From the NCBI GenBank assembly GCA_015067825.1, contig SVLQ01000004.1, forward strand, positions 1-64,000: a stretch of 64,000 nucleotides of DNA, given 5' to 3'. Made by a program: the position numbers and the translations under genes. The notes under the pieces are model-generated. The model had not been told where the DNA came from. It searched no databases and saw only the letters and a program-made list of their open reading frames with translations. Positions 55,584 through 64,000 of the stretch are shown piece after piece; the first letter of the stretch is position 1, and each line of letters starts with the position of its first letter. Origin of the DNA: Oscillospiraceae bacterium. Its GTDB lineage: Bacteria > Bacillota > Clostridia > Oscillospirales > QAMX01.

Positions 55584-55973
55584 TTACGAAAGCTCAGTGG
55601 CTTTTTTGGTCAGACGGTAGATCTCGGCGAGGCGGAGATCATATTCGGCGCTGCGTTTTTCGCGCCGGTTCAGTTCCAAAAGTTCGGCAGCGAGCAGGCC
55701 GATCTTTTTGAGCGTGTCGGTCGCTTGGGCCGATCGCGCGCGCAGATCCAATCGTTCATCGAGCTCGGTGAGCACGTTGCGCGAGCGCACAAGCGAATCG
55801 CGCACCGCCTGCCGCGAAATCTCCATCTGCTCGGAAATCTCGGCGAGCGAGAGATCGTCGTTGTAATAGAGGTCGAAGATCTCCTGCTGGCGCGGCGTGA
55901 GCATGGCGCCGTAAAAATCAAACAACAGACACATTTCGACTGCGTTTTCTTTGAGGGCATGGTCGCTGTGCAT
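55584..55973 (-). CDS. ylxM: YlxM/p13-like DNA-binding protein
   Basis: LLFDFYGAMLTPRQQEIFDLYYNDDLSLAEISEQMEISRQAVRDSLVRS. Located directly upstream of ffh. Confidence 0.92.
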   Translation of the reverse strand: MHSDHALKENAVEMCLLFDFYGAMLTPRQQEIFDLYYNDDLSLAEISEQMEISRQAVRDSLVRSRNVLTELDERLDLRARSAQATDTLKKIGLLAAELLELNRREKRSAEYDLRLAEIYRLTKKATELS

Positions 55974-56162
55974 AGCCGTCCGTCCTTGCTTGGATTCGGT
56001 CAAAAACCGGTCTGTAAAGTGCCTTCACTTTACACCACGATATAATACCACAACCGACCGTTTTTGTCAAGAGTTAATTTCGATGTATAGGCGAAAAAAA
56101 TCAAGAAAAAATAAAAGAAAAGACTCTGAAAAGCACTCCAGCAGAAAGGATTTGAGAGAAGG

Positions 56163-59100
56163 ATGCAGGATGAGATTTTTGTACCCGACGAACGCGCCGC
56201 GCGCTACGGCGAAAACTGTGCACGGGCGGTGGCGATCGCCGGATTTGGCGGCGCGCATGGAATCCGCAGCCGTCTGCGCAAGGCGCTGCGGAAAATCCGG
56301 CAAACGGCTCGTGCGCTGCTTCGCTACGCCGATTCCGTCGGCGGAAACCGGGAAGGCCTGCCGGGCGAGTTTGTCTGGTTCTCCGACAATGCCTACGCCG
56401 CTGAGAAAGAATGCCGTTTGCTGATGCGGGAGCTGGCAGGGCGGCTGCGCCTACCTGTCGATGGAGATGGTGTGCCGTTTGTGTTCCATATAGCCGAAGC
56501 GCTGCTGAAAACCGGTGCCGAAACGGTCACACCGGAGCGCTTGCGGCTGTTTTTAGAGGGTGTTCAGCGCGAACGGGTTCTGACCGAAACGGAGTGCGGT
56601 CTTTGCCTGCCGATGCTCCGTGCGTCGGCTGTTGGGCGGATCGCTGAGGTTGCCGGCCATATCGAAACGGTACTCGCGGCGTACGGCAATCCGCAGAGCG
56701 ATGAGCCGTTTGGCGCGGAGCATTTGCTGCGCGAGGCGCATTTGCGCGGATCGGAAGCGCCGGAACTGACCGTCTATGCCGAAACGGCGGAACGGCTGCA
56801 CCAAGCCGCCGAAACCTCGCTGCGCGGTGCACTGCGCGTGCTGCGCGCCGTCGAAAGTGCGGCCTATTTTCGCGCCGTGCGCGCCGTCAGCCGCACGGAA
56901 CAGCTGCTGAACGCCGACCCTGCCGGCATCTATCCGCAGATGGAAGAGCGCTCGCAGGCGTATTACCGCGCCGAACTCTCGCGCACAGCCCGCATTTGCC
57001 GGTGCCCGGAACACGAATTGGCGGAAGAAGCCCTGAAACAGTCTCAGACAAGCGGCAACCATATCGGTGCGGCAGTCGTCAATTCGTCCACTCTGCGCCG
57101 ACGACAGCGCCGGTGGGCGCAGCTGTATCTTGTGCTCGATTTTGCCCTTCCGCCGCTGCTGGCGGCGTTGCTTGCGTGGAAAACAAAGTGTGTTTGGGCG
57201 GCATTGCTCGCCCTGCTGCCGCTGTGGGAGGTCACGCGTTCGCTGCTGCTTTATCTCTTTGGCCGCCATGTGCCGACGGTGTATTTGCCGGCGCTGGAGC
57301 TGAAAAACGGTGTGCCGGCAGAGGGGAAAACGCTGGTCGCCATTGCGCTGCTTGCCGCCGACGAGAAACAGGCGCGAGATCACGCGCAAAAGCTGGAGGA
57401 ATACTATCTCGCCAACCGCACAGCCGGAGATTCCGTGCTCTACGGCCTGCTGGCCGATCTGCCCGATGCGCCAAATGCCGTGATGCCGGACGATGCCACG
57501 ATTCTGCAGGCGGCCGAAGAGGCGATTGATGCGCTGAACGCGCGCTACGGCAGTCGATTTGTGCTGCTGCGCCGCGACCGCCGCAAAAACGAACGCGACG
57601 GCGTGTATATGGCCTACGAGCGCAAGCGCGGTGCGATCGGATCGCTGGCGGCGTTTGTCTGCGGCGAGCCGACGGCCGATGCGCCGGTTCCCTACGGTCT
57701 GCTGCCGTCGCAGCTGCGCGACCTCCGCTATCTCGTCGCGCTCGATGCCGATACCGAGCCCGAACCTGACACCGTGCGCAAGCTGGTCGGTGCCATGCTG
57801 CATCCGCTGAACCGGGCAGTCGTTGCGCCCGATGGCTCACGCGTGACCTCCGGCTACGGTATTTTGCAGCCGCGCATCTCAACCGATCTTGGTGCGGCCA
57901 ATGCAACGCTCTTTTCACGTATTTTTGCCGGTCAAGGCGGCACCGACCCTTATGCTTCTGCGAGCGGTGATGTCTATCAGAATCTCTTTTCCGATTCGAT
58001 TTTCGTCGGCAAAGGGATCGTCGACCTGCACGCGATGCACAAAGTTCTGAAGGGCAAGATCGCCGACAACCGTGTACTCTCGCATGACTTGCTCGAAGGC
58101 AGCTTTCTGCGCACGGGGTATCTGCCCGATGCACCGCTGATCGACGGTTTTCCCTCGTCGGTGCGGTCGTTCTACAAGCGGCAGGCGCGCTGGACGCGCG
58201 GCGACGTGCAGCTGCTGCCGTTCCTCGGCCGTTCGGTTCTCGGCCAAAGTGGAGAACGTTATCAAAATCCGCTGCCGGTTCTTGCGCGCCTGCGCATCTG
58301 CGACAATCTGCGCCGTGCGCTCACCGCACCAGCCGCATTTTTCTGCGTGGCAGCCTATGCGGTCTGCCAAAATGCGGCCACTGCCGCCGCAGCGATTGCA
58401 GCCCTTCTCTCGCTTTCCTCGCCGATGCTTTTGAATACGGTCGAGCGCTGCCGTAATTTCACCAACAAAGTTTCCACCCGCTGCCATGCGACGATCTATG
58501 CCGGTTTTCGCGGCGGGCTGCTGCAATTTTTCTCCCGATTTCTGCTGCTGCCGTTTGAGGCGTTCGTGAATTTGCGCGCGATCTGTCAGGCGCTTTGGCG
58601 CATGGCCGTGACAAAACGGAAAATGCTCGAATGGACAACTGCGGCCGAGGCGGAAAAACGCAGTCGCCGCAGCGGAAGTGTACTGGGCGCACTCGCGCAC
58701 GAATACCGTGTCTTTCTGCCGTCGATGCTGGCTGCGGCCGCGGTAGCCGTGCTTGGCCGCAACGCGGTTGCGTTTCTCGGGTTCGGATTCTGGGCTGCGG
58801 CACCGGCTTATTCGTGGATGCTCTCGCAAAAACAAAACCGGCAGCCTTGGCTGAATGCTGAAGACCGGGCCTTTCTGGCCGATCATGCTGCCCGCATTTG
58901 GCGCTATTTCGACGACCGGATGACCGAGGCCGACAATTTTCTTCCACCCGATAACTATCAGGCCGAACCCGGCGGAATCGTTGCTCACCGCACCAGTCCG
59001 ACCAATATCGGCCTGGCACTGCTGGCGATCTGCGGTGCGGAAAAATTGGGGCTAATCGCATGGGACAATGCGCGAATCCGCCTGGTGCGCGTCCTTTCGG

Positions 59101-62100
59101 CTGTGGAACGCATGGAGAAATACCGTGGCCATCTGTATAACTGGTATGACACGCGCAATCTTTCTCTGCTTCCGCCCGGTACGGTTTCATCGGTCGACTC
59201 CGGCAACCTTTGCGCGGCACTGATTGCGGTGGCGGAAATCTGCCGGGAAAAAGGGGAGAACGCACTGGGGAAACGCTGCACCGCTCTCGCAGAAGCCGCC
59301 GATTTCCGCCTGTTTTACGACAGTGACCGCCGCCTGATGATGATTGCCGTCGACGGTGAGGGGCGGCGCATCGGCGGATATTACGATATGCTCGCCAGCG
59401 AAGCCCGCCTGACCTCTTATTTCGCGATCGCCTCCGGTCAAATCGAGAAACGCCATTGGCACATGCTCTCGCGCCTGCTTGCCGAAGCCGATGGATTTTC
59501 GGGACTTGCCTCATGGAGCGGCAGTCTGTTTGAATACCTGATGCCCTGTCTCTTGATGCCCGATGCGGAAAATTCGCTGCTCTACGAGGCTGTGCGCCAT
59601 GCCGTTTTCCGACAGCGCCGTTGGGGAAAACGGCAGAATATCCCGTGGGGGATCTCGGAAAGTGCGTTTTTTGCTTTCGACGAGGCAATGAACTACCAGT
59701 ACAAGGCGCACGGTGTACCGGATCTGGGGCTGCAGAACGGCCTGCGCGACGAGCTGGTGGTCTCGCCGTATTCCACCTATCTGGCGGCAATGGCCGAGCC
59801 GAAATACGCGCTCAAAAATCTGCGCAGGCTCGCCGCCCTCGATGGGACGCAAGGGATATACGGACTCTACGAAGCCGTCGATTTTGCGGCTGAGCGGGTG
59901 GGCGACGACCGGGGCTACCGCGTTTGCAAATGCTACATGGCGCACCATATGGCAATGTCGCTCTGCGCGGTCTGTAACCTGCTGACCTTTGCCGAAACGG
60001 GTCAACCGTACCTCCCGACGGCGTTTTTCCAAAATACGGCCATGCGTTCCTGCAAGGCCATGCTCGCCGAACGCATGCCGATCAATGCGGTCAACGTGCG
60101 GCGTATCCGCGAAACGCCGACTCTTCGGCAGCATCCGACGGTTTCCTACAACTACCGCCTGACGACCCAAACGGGCAGCGCCGCGCAGCCGCAGGTCAAT
60201 CTGCTTGCCAACCGCAGTACCACACTCCTGACAGCCTCCTCCGGCCAAACCTGTCTCTTTCGCGGTGCGGTTTCGGCCTATCGCCGCGCCGAACGGCTGC
60301 AGGCCGGGGCACCGGGATGTGCGGTCGCATTTGTGGACGAAACGCATGTGCTGTCGGCGACGGCATACCCGCAGGGCGACGATGCCGTGCATACGACCGT
60401 GTTTGACGCGCGGCGCTCCTGCTATTCCGCTGTGACCGATGGACTGCACCTGACGATGGAAATCAGTTTGGCTGAGAGCGATACCTGCGAACAGCGGACG
60501 GTCACCGTGCACAATGTCGGAGCTGTGCCGCTTGCAGGCGATCTGATCGTGTTTCTCGAGCCCCTTTGCGGCAATGAGGCGGATGACCGCGCGCATCCGG
60601 CGTTTTTTCAGCTGTTCCTGACGACCGAAGCGGTGAAGAACGGGGCGTCAGCCTCCCGCCGCAATCGACGCGGCGAAACGGTTGGTGCACTCGCGCTGGT
60701 CACCGATTGCGATGACGCCGTTTTTACGACCGATGGCGATTCTGTTTGCGGCGGCGACGATCCGCGCTTTGTGCAATCCTGGGTCAAGCCCGCGGCAGAA
60801 GCGGTTTTTGGTGCGGTGCGTTTTCCGGTGATCCGTATGCGCGTGCCGGTGCAGCTGGCGGCGGGAGAAACGCGCACCGTGCGGTTTGTGATTGCCTTGG
60901 GCGAGACAATTCCACTGGCTGCAGCCGTGGGCGAACGAATTTTGGCGCGGCCGTTTTCTGCGGCAGCACATGTCGGCCAAGTCGCCCGGCGGCTGGCACT
61001 GTCGGGCGAGGAGCTGCCGGCTGCACTGGCCCTGTTGCCGCGGCTGTGGTTCGGCGGCGAACGCTCGCAGCTTCCGCCGGAAACCGACAAAGATGCGCTT
61101 TGGCAGCTGGGGATTAGCGGCGACCTGCCCGTTGTGCTCGCCGATGCCTTGGCCGACGGCGGCGAACGCGCCGGCACGCTCTTCCGCGCGGTCCGGATGC
61201 ATGCGCTGCTTTCGGCCTGCGGTGTGCGCTACGATCTCTGCCTGTTGATCGACGACGGCAAAGCCTACGAACGCGCCGGATTCCGCCTGTGCCATTCCGC
61301 CATCCGTCTGGCTTCTGCCGGGGCATCGGTGGGGATTGCGGGCGGCATCCATTTGGTCGATCTCTCTGCGGTCTCACCGCGTTCGGTTGCCGCATTGCAG
61401 CTGGCCGCTTGTTCCGTTTTGCCGCTCCGGAGCGAGTGGGCCGAGGCCGTGCCCGCAGGCACTGCGCCGACAACGCTGCCGCGCAAGCGCATCTGGTCGC
61501 AGCCGCTCTGCAATCCGACCTTTGGCTGTCTGAGTACCGATTACGGCCTCTCACACCTTTGGTACAAAAATGCACGCATGGTGAAGCTCACGGCGTGGGA
61601 CACGGCGGAAACCGGCGAGATGCTGTGCGCTGTGATCGGCGGGCGGCGCGTGTCTTTAACAGCCGGAGCCGAGTGCTCGTTTGCGGCGGGATATACGGTT
61701 TGGCGCAAAAAAATCGGCGATCTGCATTTTGAGACGAAAGTGTGCGTTTCGCCGACGGATGCTTTGCGGGTGGCGGAAGTCGCTTGCGACGGTGGTAAAG
61801 CGGAAATCGAATGGTATATCGCACCGCTGCTGGCCGAGAGCGAAACCGACCGCAAAGGCGTGGTCACGCACGCGCCCGACCGGGACTGCATCGTTGCCGA
61901 AAACCCATTTTTGCGCCGATTTGGTTCGGTCGCAGCCGCATTTGCCGTTTGGCCGCCGGCATGCGCGCAAACCTGCGGCCAAACCGACTGGCTTTGCGGA
62001 GTTGCATCTCCGCAGGCGGTGGGAAGCATTGCGGCGTTCCGTTTGCGGTTGTCTCCCCAAAATCCGCGTGCCGTTTTGGCTGCTGCGGCAGCAGACCGTG

Positions 62101-63647
62101 TCGCTGCCGCGGTTGCCCTCGCCAAACACGGCGCGGACCCAACGCGCGGCTTCTTCGCCGAAGCGCGTGATACACGCCTTGCCCAGACGCAACTGATCAC
62201 CGTCTCCACACCGAGCGCGCCGCTCGACCGCTACCTGAACGATTGGAATGTCTGGCAGATCAAAGGTGCGCGCCTTTTTGCGCGGTCGTCGCTTTACCAA
62301 AACGGCGGTGCAATCGGCTTTCGCGACCAGCTGCAGGATGCGCTGGCGCTCCTGCCGGACGAACCGCAGATTCTGCGCGCATTGCTTTGCCTGTGTGCGG
62401 CGCATCAGTATGCCGAGGGCGATGTGCAGCACTGGTTCCACATCGGCTTTGTCGACCAAACCGTCGCCAGCGGTGTGCGCACGCGCTGCAGCGACGATCT
62501 GCTGTGGCTACCGTTGGCCGTCGGCGAATACGTTGCGCGCACGGGTGATCTGACGGTGTTGGCCGAGCAGATTCCGTTTCTCGAGAGCCCGCCGCTGCGC
62601 GCAGAAGAACACGAGCGTTACGAGGATGCGCACGTCGGCGGAGAAATCAGAACGCTCAGTGTGCACTGTCTGCGGGCACTGGAACAGTTTTTTACCCGCG
62701 GTACTGGCGAACACGGTCTACCGCTGATGCTCGGCGGCGACTGGAACGACGGGATGAATGCCGTGGGACTTGCGGGGCGCGGCGAGAGTGTTTGGCTCGC
62801 GTGGTTTGCCGCGCTGGCGGCCCGCCGGTTCGCCGATGTGTGCGAACGTCTGGACGACCCCGATACCGCCCAAATGCTTCGAGCCCGCGCGGCAGAGATG
62901 TTTTCTGCGGCGGATGCGAGCTTTGCCTCCGACCGTTATGCGCGCGCCTATACCGATGACGGTCGCGTCCTCGGTACGGCCGAGTCGCAAGCCTGTCGAA
63001 TCGATTCCATCGCCCAAAGCTTTGCATGGCTGGCGGCAGAGGGAACGGAATCGGAGGAAACGCGCACGCGCATGCGCGTGGCGCTGCAATCGGCATTGGC
63101 GCATCTGGTTGATCCCAAGCGAAAAATTGTCCGGCTCTTTGATCCGCCGTTTGCGCCGGAGGATGGGGTTGGTTATATCGGCACCTATCCCGCCGGTGTC
63201 CGCGAAAACGGCGGACAGTACACGCATGCGGCAGTGTGGCTGGCGATGGCGTGTTTTGCCGCCGATCGCCCGGACGACGGCTGGGAAATTCTGGAAATGC
63301 TGTTGCCGGAAACCCACGACCCAAGCGTCTACGGCGGCGAAGATTTTGTGCTGGCGGCCGATGTCGGCGGCGAGGGAAACTTCGCGGGTGTCTGCGGCTG
63401 GAGCTGGTACACAGGTTCGGCCGCATGGTACCGCCGGGCCGTGCTGGAATCGATGCTGGGCATCCGCTTTCTGCCCGATGGCCTTTGCGTTATGCCCTGC
63501 TTGCCGTCCAAACTGCCGCACTGCCGCTGCCGCCTGCAGCTGGGCAAAAACACGGTTGGCCTTGCAATCAACCGCAGTGCCAACGGCAAGCGCCACGTGC
63601 TGAAATTCACCGAAGGCAAAACCGTATACGAAATGGAGGTTCGCTGA
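56163..63647 (+). CDS. Cyclic beta-1,2-glucan synthetase-like multidomain protein (GT84 + glucoamylase-like + GH94-like), 2494 aa
   Basis: GT motifs VALDADTEPEPD, HDLLEG and RQARWTRGD. Middle MEKYRGHLYNWYDTR. C-terminal GGDWNDGMNAVG...YPAGVRENGGQYTHAAVWLAMA. Confidence 0.88.
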   Translation: MQDEIFVPDERAARYGENCARAVAIAGFGGAHGIRSRLRKALRKIRQTARALLRYADSVGGNREGLPGEFVWFSDNAYAAEKECRLLMRELAGRLRLPVDGDGVPFVFHIAEALLKTGAETVTPERLRLFLEGVQRERVLTETECGLCLPMLRASAVGRIAEVAGHIETVLAAYGNPQSDEPFGAEHLLREAHLRGSEAPELTVYAETAERLHQAAETSLRGALRVLRAVESAAYFRAVRAVSRTEQLLNADPAGIYPQMEERSQAYYRAELSRTARICRCPEHELAEEALKQSQTSGNHIGAAVVNSSTLRRRQRRWAQLYLVLDFALPPLLAALLAWKTKCVWAALLALLPLWEVTRSLLLYLFGRHVPTVYLPALELKNGVPAEGKTLVAIALLAADEKQARDHAQKLEEYYLANRTAGDSVLYGLLADLPDAPNAVMPDDATILQAAEEAIDALNARYGSRFVLLRRDRRKNERDGVYMAYERKRGAIGSLAAFVCGEPTADAPVPYGLLPSQLRDLRYLVALDADTEPEPDTVRKLVGAMLHPLNRAVVAPDGSRVTSGYGILQPRISTDLGAANATLFSRIFAGQGGTDPYASASGDVYQNLFSDSIFVGKGIVDLHAMHKVLKGKIADNRVLSHDLLEGSFLRTGYLPDAPLIDGFPSSVRSFYKRQARWTRGDVQLLPFLGRSVLGQSGERYQNPLPVLARLRICDNLRRALTAPAAFFCVAAYAVCQNAATAAAAIAALLSLSSPMLLNTVERCRNFTNKVSTRCHATIYAGFRGGLLQFFSRFLLLPFEAFVNLRAICQALWRMAVTKRKMLEWTTAAEAEKRSRRSGSVLGALAHEYRVFLPSMLAAAAVAVLGRNAVAFLGFGFWAAAPAYSWMLSQKQNRQPWLNAEDRAFLADHAARIWRYFDDRMTEADNFLPPDNYQAEPGGIVAHRTSPTNIGLALLAICGAEKLGLIAWDNARIRLVRVLSAVERMEKYRGHLYNWYDTRNLSLLPPGTVSSVDSGNLCAALIAVAEICREKGENALGKRCTALAEAADFRLFYDSDRRLMMIAVDGEGRRIGGYYDMLASEARLTSYFAIASGQIEKRHWHMLSRLLAEADGFSGLASWSGSLFEYLMPCLLMPDAENSLLYEAVRHAVFRQRRWGKRQNIPWGISESAFFAFDEAMNYQYKAHGVPDLGLQNGLRDELVVSPYSTYLAAMAEPKYALKNLRRLAALDGTQGIYGLYEAVDFAAERVGDDRGYRVCKCYMAHHMAMSLCAVCNLLTFAETGQPYLPTAFFQNTAMRSCKAMLAERMPINAVNVRRIRETPTLRQHPTVSYNYRLTTQTGSAAQPQVNLLANRSTTLLTASSGQTCLFRGAVSAYRRAERLQAGAPGCAVAFVDETHVLSATAYPQGDDAVHTTVFDARRSCYSAVTDGLHLTMEISLAESDTCEQRTVTVHNVGAVPLAGDLIVFLEPLCGNEADDRAHPAFFQLFLTTEAVKNGASASRRNRRGETVGALALVTDCDDAVFTTDGDSVCGGDDPRFVQSWVKPAAEAVFGAVRFPVIRMRVPVQLAAGETRTVRFVIALGETIPLAAAVGERILARPFSAAAHVGQVARRLALSGEELPAALALLPRLWFGGERSQLPPETDKDALWQLGISGDLPVVLADALADGGERAGTLFRAVRMHALLSACGVRYDLCLLIDDGKAYERAGFRLCHSAIRLASAGASVGIAGGIHLVDLSAVSPRSVAALQLAACSVLPLRSEWAEAVPAGTAPTTLPRKRIWSQPLCNPTFGCLSTDYGLSHLWYKNARMVKLTAWDTAETGEMLCAVIGGRRVSLTAGAECSFAAGYTVWRKKIGDLHFETKVCVSPTDALRVAEVACDGGKAEIEWYIAPLLAESETDRKGVVTHAPDRDCIVAENPFLRRFGSVAAAFAVWPPACAQTCGQTDWLCGVASPQAVGSIAAFRLRLSPQNPRAVLAAAAADRVAAAVALAKHGADPTRGFFAEARDTRLAQTQLITVSTPSAPLDRYLNDWNVWQIKGARLFARSSLYQNGGAIGFRDQLQDALALLPDEPQILRALLCLCAAHQYAEGDVQHWFHIGFVDQTVASGVRTRCSDDLLWLPLAVGEYVARTGDLTVLAEQIPFLESPPLRAEEHERYEDAHVGGEIRTLSVHCLRALEQFFTRGTGEHGLPLMLGGDWNDGMNAVGLAGRGESVWLAWFAALAARRFADVCERLDDPDTAQMLRARAAEMFSAADASFASDRYARAYTDDGRVLGTAESQACRIDSIAQSFAWLAAEGTESEETRTRMRVALQSALAHLVDPKRKIVRLFDPPFAPEDGVGYIGTYPAGVRENGGQYTHAAVWLAMACFAADRPDDGWEILEMLLPETHDPSVYGGEDFVLAADVGGEGNFAGVCGWSWYTGSAAWYRRAVLESMLGIRFLPDGLCVMPCLPSKLPHCRCRLQLGKNTVGLAINRSANGKRHVLKFTEGKTVYEMEVR

Positions 63648-63655
63648 TCCTCCGC

Positions 63656-63690
63656 GCCGCCGACTTTTTAGCCGGCGGCACTTTTTTTTG
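63656..63690 (+). terminator. Terminator after the glucan synthetase-like gene
   Basis: GCCGCCG...CGGCGGC followed by ACTTTTTTTT. Confidence 0.7.
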
Positions 63691-63726
63691 TTCTGTGTCT
63701 GACAGGCGGGGCATAGGTATAAGCAA

Positions 63727-64000
63727 ATGGAACAGCGGAAAGGGGATGAGAGCGTGCGGCTGATTGCAAAACATGTGCTGCCGGAAGGGAGTGCCCGCGT
63801 GACGGCAGCTCAGCTGCTGCCGGCTCTGGATTGTTTGCCGTCGGAACTCAAACGGGCAATTCTTTTACTGCCGGAGAGCACGCGCTACCGTCTGGAGGAA
63901 ATTCGCCTGCGAACCGGACGGATGGCTTCGGTCACCGTGGGTGGGCAGGAAAAGATCGTCACCCGCGACGGCAGATTGATCCCGGAAGACAGCCTTGGCC
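63727..64000 (+). CDS. spoIIIAA: Stage III sporulation protein AA, N-terminal part, truncated by the window edge
   Basis: Own translation: ...LDCLPSELKRAILLLPESTRYRLEEIRLRTGRMASVTVGGQEKIVTRDGRLIPEDSLG. Absent from the ORF track because it runs off the end. The start may be 63754 or 63799 instead. Confidence 0.75.
   Translation, partial: MEQRKGDESVRLIAKHVLPEGSARVTAAQLLPALDCLPSELKRAILLLPESTRYRLEEIRLRTGRMASVTVGGQEKIVTRDGRLIPEDSLG

Overview
This window reads as chromosome from a spore-forming, Firmicutes-like bacterium. It has SpoIIP, GPR, a SpoIID-domain protein, a GerA-type germinant-receptor operon and a partial SpoIIIAA at the right edge. Housekeeping blocks include queA, asd-dapA-dapB, rpmB, aspartate kinase, ddl-murI-DUF1934-argS, murD, and ylxM-ffh-rpsP-khpA-rimM-trmD. 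The left edge holds a tRNA-Ser(UGA), a decayed tyrosine-integrase remnant and a second partial copy of the tRNA 5' half. Accessory content includes an ECF sigma/anti-sigma unit followed by an MBOAT/DHHW O-acylation pair, three signal-less BNR/sialidase-like proteins, a GH78-like rhamnosidase, a CE15-like esterase and a 2494-aa cyclic-beta-glucan-synthase-like protein. The best candidate for an undescribed system is the divergent locus at 26.5-36.2 kb. On one side is an uncharacterised DHS/Rossmann-like protein plus kdsB. On the other are two sialidase-like proteins, an IclR regulator and three tandem paralogous polytopic membrane proteins of a family I cannot name. The two sides are driven from facing near-consensus promoters with repeated TTCACC/GGTGA elements between them. 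All product names come from reading the translations by eye. No database search was run.
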